The notes beneath the pieces were generated by a model. The model ran no database searches. It was not told the origin of the DNA and saw only the letters and a list, made by a program, of their open reading frames with translations. A stretch of DNA of 64,000 nucleotides, taken from positions 1 to 64,000 of the forward strand of contig NZ_MVHF01000038.1 in assembly GCF_002086485.1 (NCBI RefSeq), read 5' to 3'. Origin of the DNA: Mycobacterium aquaticum. Its GTDB lineage: Bacteria > Actinomycetota > Actinomycetes > Mycobacteriales > Mycobacteriaceae. The position numbers and the translations under genes are program-made. Shown here piece by piece: positions 8,314 to 17,615 of this stretch (position 1 is the stretch's first letter; each line of letters starts with the position of its first letter).

Positions 8314-8955
8314 ATGACCGCCTCCATCACCCAGATCCGAACCGACCTGTGGCAAACCCGAACGGACTCACCGTTTCCCGGGTTGACCACTCACGCGTAC
8401 CTGTGGAAAGCCAACGGGCACAACGCGTTGTTCTACTGCCCCGCCACCGACGCCGACTTCGATGCCATCGATGAACTCGATGGCGTCGACGATCAGTACC
8501 TCTCGCATCAGGACGAAGCCGGGCCGATGCTGGCGCGTATCGCCGAGACGTTCGGCGCGCGCCTGCACGCACCGGCCGCGGAGCTGGCGACGATCGGCAG
8601 GCACGCCCACGTCGACGTTCCGGTGTCCAGCCGCCATGTCGACGCCAACGGTGTCGAGGTGATCCCGACTCCGGGCCACACCCCGGGCAGTACGAGCTAT
8701 CTCGTCGACGGCAGCGACGGGCGCTATCTGTTCACCGGTGACACCATGTTCGTCAGCGCCGACGACCGGTGGTCCACCTTCGTCATTCCCGGCATCGGTG
8801 ACAGCGCAGCCCTCACCGCCAGCCTGGAACTGCTCGCGACGCTGGAGCCAGACGTGGTGATCTCCAGCGCCTTCGGCGCCACCGCGGTCACCGTGCTCGG
8901 TACTCGGCGGTGGGCCGACTGCGTGGCCGAAGCCCAAGATCGCGCATTGAGGTAG
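8314..8955 (+). CDS. MBL-fold metallo-hydrolase
   Basis: 213 residues from ATG 8314; a GGAGG sits at a workable distance and the position also fits a leaderless start. The metallo-beta-lactamase fold is shown by LSHQDEAG (a variant of HxHxDH, with Gln at the second metal-ligand position), PTPGHTPGST (His ligand) and FTGDTMF (bridging Asp). The variant first motif is common in a subgroup of actinobacterial MBL proteins. The substrate is unknown. The SoxR-box-like operator in front suggests induction by redox-active compounds or another MerR-type signal. Confidence 0.8.
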   Translation: MTASITQIRTDLWQTRTDSPFPGLTTHAYLWKANGHNALFYCPATDADFDAIDELDGVDDQYLSHQDEAGPMLARIAETFGARLHAPAAELATIGRHAHVDVPVSSRHVDANGVEVIPTPGHTPGSTSYLVDGSDGRYLFTGDTMFVSADDRWSTFVIPGIGDSAALTASLELLATLEPDVVISSAFGATAVTVLGTRRWADCVAEAQDRALR

Positions 8956-9037
8956 CCGATTACCCTATGCACCCCCCGGCGGCCGTTCGACGATGGCTCC
9001 GAAGACCCGGTACCGCACCGGGCGACGGAGGTGTCCG

Positions 9038-10420
9038 ATGGCCAGGATGGGCGAACACGCAGTAGTTCTCGGGTGCAGCGTCGGCGGCCTGCTCGCGGCC
9101 CGAGTGCTCGCCGACCACTTCGACGACGTCACCGTCATCGAGCGCGACACCCTGCCCGACGGCGTCGCGCAGCGGCGGGGCGTACCCCAGGGCCGTCACG
9201 TGCACGGGCTGCTGGCCAGCGGTGCGCAGGCCCTCGATGACCTGTTCCCGGGGTTCCTCGACGATCTCGTCGACGACGGCGCCGTCGTACTCGACGGTTC
9301 CGGCGTGTCCCGGGTATCGATGACCTTCGCCGGGCACCCGCTGAACCTCAACGGGCCGTTCACCAGACCCATCACGTCCTATCTGGCCACCAGACCGTTC
9401 CTGGAAGCCCATGTCCGCCAACGTGTCCGGGCGATCTCCAACGTCGAGATCCTCGACGGCCACGATGCCGTCGAGTTCATCGTCGCCGGCGCCGGACGCG
9501 TGACCGGGGTCCGGGTGGCGGCCCACGACGGAAGCAGCAACCGCGAGGTGGTCGCTGATCTGGTGGTCGACGCGACGGGCCGGGCGGCGCGGACCCCGGC
9601 TTTCCTGGAGAGCGTCGGTTATCGACGACCCATCGAACATCGCAACACCATTCACGTTGCCTACACCAGTCAGTTGTTGCACATCCCGCCCGACGCCATC
9701 GTCGAACGACTCTTCCTGATCGGGGCACGTCCGGAACTACTATGCGGCGGTGCACTTTTCGCGTGCGAAAACGACACATGGATGCTGACGCTGGTCGGCA
9801 TGACCGGACTTCAACCGCCCGTCGACCGGGAAGGCATGCTCCGGTTCGCCGAGAAGTTCGCGCCCGCGGCGATGATGACCGCGCTGCGGGCGGCCGCCCC
9901 GCTGACCGAGCCTGTCACGTACCGCTACCCCGCCAGCGTGCGCCGGTTCTACGAGCGACTGTCGCAATTCCCAACGGGGCTGCTGGTTTTCGGCGACGCC
10001 ATCTGCAGCTTCAACCCGGTTTACGGTCAGGGCATGTCGGTGGCCGCCCTGGAAGCACTCGCCTTACGCGACTGCCTCAACGACGGGCCACACGAGCTGG
10101 CACGCCGGTTCTTCCGGGCGGCTGCCAAACCCCTTGGCCGGGCGTGGCAGATGGCATCGGGTGCCGATCTGACGTTGCCCGACGTCGAGGGGCACCGGTC
10201 GCCGTTCATCCGGTTCACCAATCGGTACACCGAGCGCGTCTTGACCGCCGCCGAATCGGACGGCGCAGTGGCCGAGACGTTCTTGCGGGTGACCAACCTC
10301 GTCGATGCCCCCTCGGAGTTGCTGCGACCGTCGATCGTCGCGCGGGTGATGGCCGCGGCCGGACATCGCGGGCCTGCCGGATCCACGCCGCATGCGCGGG
10401 TACCCGCTCAGCCGGCCTGA
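9038..10420 (+). CDS. FAD-dependent monooxygenase (PHBH/UbiH-like)
   Basis: 460 residues from ATG 9038, preceded by GGAGG with 6-base spacing. The N-terminus VVLGCSVGGLLAARVL is the FAD ADP-binding turn, followed by VIERD. DATGRAARTPAFL is the second FAD/NAD segment (about residue 188) and FGDAICSFNPVYGQGMS is the group A flavoprotein GD motif (about residue 325). Such enzymes hydroxylate or oxidise aromatic or polyprenyl substrates with NAD(P)H and O2. No membrane segment is seen. The substrate is unknown. It converges on the decarboxylase at 10436. Confidence 0.8.
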   Translation: MARMGEHAVVLGCSVGGLLAARVLADHFDDVTVIERDTLPDGVAQRRGVPQGRHVHGLLASGAQALDDLFPGFLDDLVDDGAVVLDGSGVSRVSMTFAGHPLNLNGPFTRPITSYLATRPFLEAHVRQRVRAISNVEILDGHDAVEFIVAGAGRVTGVRVAAHDGSSNREVVADLVVDATGRAARTPAFLESVGYRRPIEHRNTIHVAYTSQLLHIPPDAIVERLFLIGARPELLCGGALFACENDTWMLTLVGMTGLQPPVDREGMLRFAEKFAPAAMMTALRAAAPLTEPVTYRYPASVRRFYERLSQFPTGLLVFGDAICSFNPVYGQGMSVAALEALALRDCLNDGPHELARRFFRAAAKPLGRAWQMASGADLTLPDVEGHRSPFIRFTNRYTERVLTAAESDGAVAETFLRVTNLVDAPSELLRPSIVARVMAAAGHRGPAGSTPHARVPAQPA

Positions 10421-10435
10421 CGATTGACCCTTGGG

Positions 10436-11779
10436 TCACCGCGTCCGCTCGAGCACCTCACGTACCAGATCCATCGACGTGTCCGGATGCAGGAACGCGA
10501 AGCGCCCCACGGTCTCGCCCTCCCATTTGGTGGGCGGGATGAATGCGATCTCGTCGTCGTGCAGCTTCTGCGCCCAGGCGTCGTAATCCTCGCCCTGCCA
10601 CCCGATCCGCCGAAACAGCACCACTCCCAGATCGGGCTCGCGGATGAGCTCCAGGTGTGACTCGCTGTTGATCAGCACCGCCGTCTGCCGGGCCAGCTCG
10701 GCGGCCACCTCGATGGCCTCGCGATACGCCTCGATCCCGTTGACCGCCAACGAGAACCACAACGGCAAGCCGCGGGCCCGGCGGGTCAGGTGGTAGGCGT
10801 AGTCGGTCGGGTTCCACTCGCCGTCGGAGGTGTGGATGACGTCGAGGTAGGAGGCGTCCTGCGTGTGGGTGGCCCGGGCCAGCTCCGGATTGCGGTACAG
10901 CAGCGCGCAGCAGTCGAACGGGGTGAACAACCACTTGTGTGGATCCAGGATGAACGAGTCGGCCTGTTCTATGCCGTCGTACTTCGACCGCAGCGACCGC
11001 GCGAAGATGCCCGACCCGCCGTACGCCCCGTCCACGTGGAACCACCAGCCACGCTCCTTGGCCAGGGCGCCCACACCGGCCAGATCGTCGATGATGCCCG
11101 CATTGGTGGTGCCCGAGGTACACACCACCGCGGCGATGTTTGGGGTGTCGGCGGGAACGGCGGCACGGACGGTGTCGGCGGTCAGCCGGTGCTCCGGAGT
11201 GTCCACCACCAGCGCGTCCATCTCCAGCAGGTTGAGGGTGTTGACGATCGAGGAGTGCGCGTCGGTGCCGACCACCACACTGAGCCTGCCGGTGGCGCCC
11301 TTGCTCTTGGCGGTTTCGCGGGCCGTCGCGAGCGCCGACAGATTTCCGGCCGAGCCGCCCGAGACGAAACAGCCACCGGCTGTTGCCGGCAGACCCGCCT
11401 CGTCGGCGATGAGCCGCAGCACGGTGTTCTCCGCGGCGATGGCTCCCGATGCTTCCAGCCAGGAGATGCCCTGGATCGACGCGCAGGACACCAGCATGTC
11501 GAACAGGAGGCTGGCCTTCGTCGGCGCGGCCGGTATGAAGCCGAGGAAGCGCGGACTGTCCGCCGAGATGATGCTCGGCGCGATCACCGAGCTGTAGACG
11601 CCGAGCACCTCGTCGGGATGCCGCGGCGTCTCACGGATCAGTCCGTCGAGGCGACGGTAGAGCTCATCGGCCGACAGCGACCCCTTGTCCAGGGGCACCG
11701 GGTTCATCCGCAATCGGTTCTCGGCGTACGCCAGAACACTGCGAACAGTCTGTTCGGTGGTGTCGTCGACACTATGCAT
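10436..11779 (-). CDS. Aromatic-L-amino-acid decarboxylase-like PLP enzyme
   Basis: Start at ATG 11779 (MHSVDD), with GGAGG 11 bases upstream; ATG 11797 is an alternative six codons earlier. The 447-residue protein has the group II decarboxylase hallmarks: FLGFIP near residue 75, VSGGSAGNLSAL, the PLP-stacking His in GTDAHSSI, HVDGAYGG with the PLP Asp, and LDPHKWLFTPFD with the Schiff-base Lys. The family makes amines from aromatic or acidic amino acids; the exact substrate is not evident. It is a second, distant homologue of the enzyme at 3241. A long frame continues upstream across cinA antisense and is not coding. Confidence 0.85.
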   Translation of the reverse strand: MHSVDDTTEQTVRSVLAYAENRLRMNPVPLDKGSLSADELYRRLDGLIRETPRHPDEVLGVYSSVIAPSIISADSPRFLGFIPAAPTKASLLFDMLVSCASIQGISWLEASGAIAAENTVLRLIADEAGLPATAGGCFVSGGSAGNLSALATARETAKSKGATGRLSVVVGTDAHSSIVNTLNLLEMDALVVDTPEHRLTADTVRAAVPADTPNIAAVVCTSGTTNAGIIDDLAGVGALAKERGWWFHVDGAYGGSGIFARSLRSKYDGIEQADSFILDPHKWLFTPFDCCALLYRNPELARATHTQDASYLDVIHTSDGEWNPTDYAYHLTRRARGLPLWFSLAVNGIEAYREAIEVAAELARQTAVLINSESHLELIREPDLGVVLFRRIGWQGEDYDAWAQKLHDDEIAFIPPTKWEGETVGRFAFLHPDTSMDLVREVLERTR

Positions 11780-11900
11780 CGCCACAACTGCCTCCATCGC
11801 CGGTACGGATCCTGCACGGAGTCTGTCAGCCCGCATGACGGACGGCGCCGTTTTCGCCGGGCCAGTTGTGCGGGCCGGCGCGGCGCGCATGCGACGCCGG

Positions 11901-13196
11901 TTACTGTGCGCCGCCGCCTTGTAACGCCCGCCGCAACATGTGCATCGCCACGGTGGTCGAGCGCTCCCGGATGTCGGTGCGGTCGCCCGGCAGCCGGACG
12001 GTGCGGGTGACCGGATCCCCGCCGGCGAGTTGCACCGCGAAGCACACCGTGCCGACCGGCTTGTCAGCGCTCCCGCCGCCCGGACCTGCGATCCCGGTGA
12101 TCGCCACCGCAGTGTCGGCTTCGAAGCCGGCCAGCACCCCGGTGGCCATGGCGGCGGCCACCGGCTCCGAGACGGCTCCGTGCTCGGCCAGCAGCGCTTC
12201 ATCGACCTGCAGCAGTTCGGTTTTGGCCTCGTTGGCGTAGGCGACCACACCGCCTGCGACATAGGCCGAGGAGCCCGCGCGTTCGGTCAGCCGCGCTGCC
12301 AGCAAGCCCGCGGTGCACGATTCCGCCGTCGCCACGCGGCGACCGGCGAGCAGCGCGGCCAGCTGCTCGTCGACCGTGGCGCCGTCCTCCGAGTAGAGGG
12401 TGTTGGCGTGCCGATCGCGCAGCAGCGCTACGAGTTCGGCGTACGTGTGCGCCGCCGCAGGTTCGTAGCGGGTGACGATTTCCAGTTCGCCGCGGCGCAG
12501 GCACGTGGTGATCTCCAGATCGCCGAACCCGGCGATGGCGTGCTCGGCTTCCCGCAGGGTTTCCGCCAGGCCGGATTCGGCGAGCCCGAACATGCGCAGC
12601 GTCTCCTGCCGGTAGACGGTGCGCTGCGCGATCGCTTCCTGGGCGGCCTCCGTCGCGATGGCCGCAGACCACATCGGTTGCAGTTCGCGCGGCGGGCCCG
12701 GCAGGACGATCACGGTCGGTGTTCCGGGCACCACGACGCCGGGGGCGGTACCGACCGGGTCGAGGACCTCAGCGCCGACGGGCACCAGGGCCTGCTTACG
12801 GTTGGCCGCCCGCACGGCCTCGAAGTCGGCCTCCGAGAAGACCCCGCGCCCCGCCATGAGCCGACGCAGGATCCCCGCGATCCGCTCCTCCATCTCGGTG
12901 TCCAAAACCAGTTCGCGACCACAGAATTCGGCGACGGTGGCCACGGTCAGGTCGTCCGCTGTGGGGCCGAGCCCGCCGCTGGTGACGATCAGGTCCACCC
13001 CTTCAGCGGCCAGAAACCTCAGCTGCGCGGCGATGTCGCGGGGACGGTCACCGCAGATGGTGATGTGGGCGAGTTCGACACCCAGCTCGAGCAACCGGTC
13101 GGCGATCCACGGCCCGTTGCGGTCCTGAACCCGTCCGGTGAGAACTTCGGTTCCGGTCACCACGATGCCTGCGCGTGCACTCACACCGCTGCACAT
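11901..13196 (-). CDS. cinA: CinA family protein (nicotinamide-nucleotide amidohydrolase type)
   Basis: 431 residues from ATG 13196; GTG 13184 (MSARAGI) is equally plausible. The N-terminal two-thirds is the MoCF/COG1058 domain ([40 protein letters not shown]), and the C-terminal third is the CinA deamidase domain ([39 protein letters not shown]). The C-terminal domain in other bacteria converts NMN to nicotinic acid mononucleotide, and mycobacterial CinA has been linked to cleavage of NAD-isoniazid-type adducts and drug tolerance. The sequence closely follows M. tuberculosis Rv1901 as I recall it. It is likely transcribed with the downstream decarboxylase. Confidence 0.93.
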   Translation of the reverse strand: MCSGVSARAGIVVTGTEVLTGRVQDRNGPWIADRLLELGVELAHITICGDRPRDIAAQLRFLAAEGVDLIVTSGGLGPTADDLTVATVAEFCGRELVLDTEMEERIAGILRRLMAGRGVFSEADFEAVRAANRKQALVPVGAEVLDPVGTAPGVVVPGTPTVIVLPGPPRELQPMWSAAIATEAAQEAIAQRTVYRQETLRMFGLAESGLAETLREAEHAIAGFGDLEITTCLRRGELEIVTRYEPAAAHTYAELVALLRDRHANTLYSEDGATVDEQLAALLAGRRVATAESCTAGLLAARLTERAGSSAYVAGGVVAYANEAKTELLQVDEALLAEHGAVSEPVAAAMATGVLAGFEADTAVAITGIAGPGGGSADKPVGTVCFAVQLAGGDPVTRTVRLPGDRTDIRERSTTVAMHMLRRALQGGGAQ

Positions 13197-13214
13197 TACG
13201 CAGCCGCACTCGGG

Positions 13215-14447
13215 TCAGAAGCCGTAACCCAGTTGAGCGGGCACCGCATCGGCGAATGCGGCGCTGAGCCGACGGATCAGGGCAGAGTCGTTACTCCGCA
13301 ACCGGTTTGCCGTCGCGAATCCTTCGGCACGGTACCCACCGAGGTACAGGCTGCCCAGCACGTCGTGGTCGAGCGTGATGTCGGCCAGTGCGTCGGTGGG
13401 CGTACACCGAGCGCGTCCGTCGCGGATCTGCAACGCGAATCGTCCACCGTCGGCCCCAGCTTGTCCTCCTCGCGTGGGGGTACGGAAACCGTCGACGACC
13501 TCCAGCACGACGTCCAGATCCTCCTGATAGCTGCGCGCTTCGAGGGCCGCCGGGATGTCCATGATGCGCAGCCACAGATCATCGGTGCTGTTGGTCACCC
13601 GAACCAACCTCGGATTGGTCAGCAGCTGCGGCAGCACGTCGTCGGGGTGGGTCCAGATGCTGACCTTCTCCATGAGATCCATGCCGAGCAGCGCGCGCCA
13701 GAGCGCCACCCGCGCGTCGGTGGTGGCGGCAGCGAACTCCCAGACGCGAATGGTCATGGGATCGTTGCCGTGCACGCGGTAGAGCACGTAGCCGTCGGGA
13801 TGCAGGAACGCGAACAGTTCCGAGCAACCGTCGCGGGTGCTCTCCCGGTCGGCAAGCAGGTCGTCCCACAGCGCGCTCGGGCGCTGCAAACCGCCCGGTG
13901 TCTGCAGCCGCCAACGGTCGTAGATCTCGGCGAAGACGTCGCGGTGGTCGGCCGGTTTGACCAATCGCACGCCACCGGGGTCGGCGACGGACGCGTGGAA
14001 CTGCGCGAAACGGCGATCGACCGTGATCAACTGCTTGCTGGTTGCCGGGCCGTAACCGAACCGGCCGTAGATGCCGCCTTCGCTCGCTGTCAGCCCGGCG
14101 ATGGGTAGAGCGGCATCGGCGATGCGCCGGTGCAGCTCGGTGTACATCATCCGCAGGATCCCGCGCCTGCGGTGCGTCGGTGCCACGGCGACGAAACTGA
14201 TGCCGGCCGTCGGCAGCACCGCACCACCGGGCACGGTGAGCGACAGGTTCAGGTAGAAGCACTGTCCGACGACGTCGTCGCCGTCGCGCACCACCAGCGC
14301 GGCGTCGTTGGACGTCAGGGTGCGCCAGGCCGCCAGCGAATCCGGGTGCCCGATCTCTCCGAACGCGGTGCCACCGAGCAGCGCCATCGCCGCCCAATCG
14401 GCATCGGTGCTCGGGGCCAGAATCAGATCAGTGGTCGGGGCACTCAC
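13215..14447 (-). CDS. eis: Eis-family GNAT N-acetyltransferase
   Basis: I start at GTG 14447 ([10 protein letters not shown]), which matches the short Eis N-terminus; GTG 14465 adds six residues. The protein has the Eis three-part build: N-terminal GNAT with acetyl-CoA loop [16 protein letters not shown] (about residue 90), a second degenerate GNAT, and a C-terminal SCP2-like domain ending with the free carboxylate GYGF that takes part in catalysis in this family. Eis acetylates amines on aminoglycosides at several positions and also peptide and protein lysines. Length about 410 is normal. It lies just upstream of cinA on the same strand. Confidence 0.9.
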   Translation of the reverse strand: MSAPTTDLILAPSTDADWAAMALLGGTAFGEIGHPDSLAAWRTLTSNDAALVVRDGDDVVGQCFYLNLSLTVPGGAVLPTAGISFVAVAPTHRRRGILRMMYTELHRRIADAALPIAGLTASEGGIYGRFGYGPATSKQLITVDRRFAQFHASVADPGGVRLVKPADHRDVFAEIYDRWRLQTPGGLQRPSALWDDLLADRESTRDGCSELFAFLHPDGYVLYRVHGNDPMTIRVWEFAAATTDARVALWRALLGMDLMEKVSIWTHPDDVLPQLLTNPRLVRVTNSTDDLWLRIMDIPAALEARSYQEDLDVVLEVVDGFRTPTRGGQAGADGGRFALQIRDGRARCTPTDALADITLDHDVLGSLYLGGYRAEGFATANRLRSNDSALIRRLSAAFADAVPAQLGYGF

Positions 14448-14504
14448 AAATCTCGACAGTGCCACATGGCCGCTGACCGTCGCGACTGATTTTCGCGGTG
14501 GCGC

Positions 14505-14729
14505 TCAGCGCTTGAGCCAGCCGCTCACGGTCGCCAGGTCGCGCGTATAGGTGCCCATGATGTCGTCCTGGAATCGGCTGGCACCGCTGATCGCGTTCGA
14601 ACCCTGCCAGATCACCCGGATCCGGTCGTTGCCGCGCTGGTAGACGTCGACCCGGTCGAGATCGCGGCGCGCCCAGCCGCTGGACTCGGCTACCTGGGAC
14701 AGATCGCGGCGCTCATCGGTTGTGGTCAT
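14505..14729 (-). CDS. Small conserved mycobacterial protein
   Basis: 74 residues, ATG start, charged N-terminus and a compact domain with DRVDVYQRGNDRIRVIW and SGASRFQDDI. The alternating hydrophobic pattern and Trp suggest a small beta-rich fold. I recall similar short proteins in other mycobacteria but know no function. It lies between eis and the GH2 gene on the same strand with 9 bases to the GH2 stop, so it is probably co-transcribed. Confidence 0.65.
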   Translation of the reverse strand: MTTTDERRDLSQVAESSGWARRDLDRVDVYQRGNDRIRVIWQGSNAISGASRFQDDIMGTYTRDLATVSGWLKR

Positions 14730-14738
14730 CAGGCGATC

Positions 14739-17531
14739 CTATCGGCGCGTGGACTGGTCGATGGGCACGGTCACCGGCGCGGAGTTGTACCCGGTCACCC
14801 GTACCCAGTTGGCCTGGGGTTCTCCTCCGCTGATCGTGCCGGTCAAGACCACGGTTTCGCCGGGGTAGACCGTGACGTAGTTGTCGGAGTACTCGATGGG
14901 CAGGATCTCGTCACCATCGTGGGTGTCGGTGACCTCGGCCCGGTCGAAGAAGGCGATCTGCCGGCTGGGGTTGTGCAGCCGGATCGCCACCACGGTGCGA
15001 TCGGGTCCGGCCGTACGCGAGGCGCTGACCTCCAGGGGCGCGGGTGGCATCGTGTTGAGCGGGGTCATGTCAGCCCAACTGGTCTGCGCCAGGTCGAACG
15101 CCTGGTCGTTCATCGGGTTGCCGACGTCGTCGCGCTGCTGGGACTGCCAGTAGGTGTTCTCCGTGACCACATCGCCCGAGGCATCCAGCAGTTCGGCGCG
15201 CACGAAGAACACCCGGGAGTCGCGGACCACGTGCGGCACCGCCAAGGCCTGCACAGCTCCGCCGGACGGTACCGAGATGGTGTCCGTGGTCCGGTCGTCC
15301 CGCACGCGCCCGGCCAGGTCGTAGGTACGCACCCGCACGTGCAGGCCGTGCTGGTCGGACGGCGTCTGGTTGACGACCGTGACGTTGCCCGTGTTGTGGT
15401 CACCGGTGGCGAACGAGTCGAACACCACCGACAGCGGTCGCAGGCCCTTCTTCGCGCCGAAGTAGGCGCCGCCGGGCCGTAGGTAGTAGTCGAAGAGATG
15501 CCCGAAGAACGACGGCCAGTGGCTGTTGAGCATCCAGTAGATCGTCATCTTGTGGTTCGCCCAGCCCATCGCCGCGAACGCCTCGAACTGGGCACGGGTG
15601 GACTCGTAGTGGGCCAGCTGCGCCTTGCGGGCGAATTCCTCCGCGTTGGGCGACGAGCCGTACCGTCGCACCACCGCCGTGCGAATGCTCTCCAGCGAGT
15701 TGTTGCTGGGGTTGGCCCCGGCGTGGAAGTACCAGGTGTCGTTGATCGGCCAGAGCTTGTCTGGCGGCAGGAACTTCCGCAGGCTCGCGAACGGCGGGAT
15801 GTTCTCGTTGTCACCCTGCTCGGCATTGGATCCGCGGGTCGCCTGATACCCGCCGCTGAACCAGTAGCTGGGTGGGCGCCACGTGTACGGGCCAGCCATG
15901 TGGATGCCGTCCCAGTCGGGCTGACCGTCGCCGTCGCGGGCCAGTGACGACACCGTGTCGACGACGGCGTTCGGCCAGTGCAGCTCGGCCAGGATGCCGT
16001 GGTACGCGTCGAGCACCGACTGCGGCGGTTTGCCGTCACTGCCGTTGGCCCAGATGAACGCCGACGGGTGACCACGCAAGGTCAGCAGCTGCGAGCGCAG
16101 GCTCTCGTCGGCGACGCGATGGTCCTCGGCGTCCCACTGCGACCACTTCTCCCACTGGTTGCAGCACATCCAGCCGTACATCAGCGGGATGCCCAGCTCG
16201 TCGGCCCGCTGGATGATGTTGTCGCCGGGGAACTTTCCCTCCAGCCGCAGCATGTTCAAACCCATGTCGCGGACGTAGCCGAGGATGGCGTCCTCGCGCT
16301 GCGGGTCGTACCGGAACAGCAGATCAGGGGTGTAGGCCGCGCCGCGGACCAGCAGATCCTTGCCGTTGACGGTGAGATAGAAGCTGCCACCGCGGCCCAG
16401 GTCCGGGTACTGCTCGTCGTCGTCGCGATGCTGGGTGATGGTCCGGATGCCGAACCGCGAGTCGTCGGTGTCGGTGGCCCGGCCGTACTGCCGGAACTCC
16501 AGGTGCAGGTTGTAGAGGTTCGGTTCGCCCATGGTGTACGGCCACCACAGATCCGGGTGGTGCACCGTCAGCGCGGCGTACGAGTCGGGATCGAACTTCA
16601 CCTCACGGCGCTCCCCCGCGCCCAGGGTGACCGGTTGATCGAGGGTGATGTCCGGCTTGCCTGCCCGGCTGATCGTCGCGCGCACCACACCGCGCAGCGT
16701 CGTCGACGACGTGTTGCGGACGTCGCTGTACACGGTGAGCCTGGCCGTGTCGGTCGATGGCAGGGGCAGCTCGGTGGTCACCATCGGATCGCTGACCACA
16801 CCTGTTCCGGAGAAGCTCAGATACACCGGCTTGAAGATGCCCGCGTTGCGGTCGGCGACAAAGGAATTGCCGCGCAGCGGGTTCTTGCCCGGCCCCTGGT
16901 AGCCGATGCGGTTCCAGTTGATCCAGTCCCACCAGCTGTCGGCGAGCTCGACGCCGTTGATGTCCTGCAGGGCCTGCTCGGGGGTGACCTTGACGGCCAG
17001 GGTGTTCTGACCGCCCTGGTTGAGCCACGGCGTCACGTCGAGTTCGTGGGCGGTGTACATGCCGACCACCTCGGAGCTGCCCGCGATCTGCCTGCCGTTG
17101 AGCCACACTTCGGCGCGGTAGTTGATGCCGGGGAATTCGACGCGATAGCTCGCGCTGCCTGCCGGTGCCGTGAAGGTGGTCCGGTACCACCAGTCCTGGC
17201 GGTACAGATCGTCGGGAACGTTGGCCAGGTTCTCGCCGTAGTAGAGGTTCGGATAGGTGCCGTCGTCTTCCAGCGCCTGCAGCACCGTCGCGGGCATGTG
17301 CTCCACCTCATGCCAGCGGTCCCCGCGGAAGCCGGTCGTGGAGATCTCGGCTCCCCCAGCCCGCACGTCGCGCGCCGAGGTCAGCTGCCATCCTGCCGAC
17401 AGCTCGACGCGGCCCGACGGCGGCTCGGGCCGGGCGAACACGGGCAGGTCGGTGACACACACCGACAGCAACAGCAGCGTGACGACGACACCCGCGATGA
17501 GCGGGCCGACGCGACGTTTCGGGCTGGAAAT
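14739..17531 (-). CDS. Secreted GH2 glycosidase, exo-beta-glucosaminidase-like
   Basis: The conventional start nearest the N-terminus (TTG 17471) would cut through a hydrophobic segment. Reading upstream gives SSPKRR followed by GPLIAGVVVTLLLLSVCV, a signal peptide or anchor, and the only well-placed start is ATT at 17531, six bases after GAGGAG. The 930-residue product has GH2 sugar-binding and immunoglobulin-like domains, then a TIM barrel. The acid/base region reads WANGSD, Asp instead of the usual NE, as in the CsxA subgroup; the likely nucleophile Glu is in NAEQGDNENIPP. This subgroup removes glucosamine or related sugars from chain ends outside the cell. Confidence 0.8.
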   Translation of the reverse strand: MSSPKRRVGPLIAGVVVTLLLLSVCVTDLPVFARPEPPSGRVELSAGWQLTSARDVRAGGAEISTTGFRGDRWHEVEHMPATVLQALEDDGTYPNLYYGENLANVPDDLYRQDWWYRTTFTAPAGSASYRVEFPGINYRAEVWLNGRQIAGSSEVVGMYTAHELDVTPWLNQGGQNTLAVKVTPEQALQDINGVELADSWWDWINWNRIGYQGPGKNPLRGNSFVADRNAGIFKPVYLSFSGTGVVSDPMVTTELPLPSTDTARLTVYSDVRNTSSTTLRGVVRATISRAGKPDITLDQPVTLGAGERREVKFDPDSYAALTVHHPDLWWPYTMGEPNLYNLHLEFRQYGRATDTDDSRFGIRTITQHRDDDEQYPDLGRGGSFYLTVNGKDLLVRGAAYTPDLLFRYDPQREDAILGYVRDMGLNMLRLEGKFPGDNIIQRADELGIPLMYGWMCCNQWEKWSQWDAEDHRVADESLRSQLLTLRGHPSAFIWANGSDGKPPQSVLDAYHGILAELHWPNAVVDTVSSLARDGDGQPDWDGIHMAGPYTWRPPSYWFSGGYQATRGSNAEQGDNENIPPFASLRKFLPPDKLWPINDTWYFHAGANPSNNSLESIRTAVVRRYGSSPNAEEFARKAQLAHYESTRAQFEAFAAMGWANHKMTIYWMLNSHWPSFFGHLFDYYLRPGGAYFGAKKGLRPLSVVFDSFATGDHNTGNVTVVNQTPSDQHGLHVRVRTYDLAGRVRDDRTTDTISVPSGGAVQALAVPHVVRDSRVFFVRAELLDASGDVVTENTYWQSQQRDDVGNPMNDQAFDLAQTSWADMTPLNTMPPAPLEVSASRTAGPDRTVVAIRLHNPSRQIAFFDRAEVTDTHDGDEILPIEYSDNYVTVYPGETVVLTGTISGGEPQANWVRVTGYNSAPVTVPIDQSTRR

Positions 17532-17615
17532 GGGTGGCTCCTCGGGACCGATGCGGCGGGCGGCCGCCCGGTCATTCTGCCGTGAAGCACGCCCGGCCGC
17601 GCGGCCGGTGCACCC

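Noticed and set aside
10424-10438. Small inverted repeat TGACCCTTGGGTCA as terminator
   Set aside because: Only six-base arms that overlap a stop codon; too weak to claim.
11940-14108. 722-codon open frame on the plus strand
   Set aside because: It is antisense to cinA and eis, has no family motifs, and mirrors their codon bias.
15978-17585. 535-codon open frame on the plus strand
   Set aside because: It lies opposite the GH2 gene and has shadow composition rich in Val, Gly, Arg and His.
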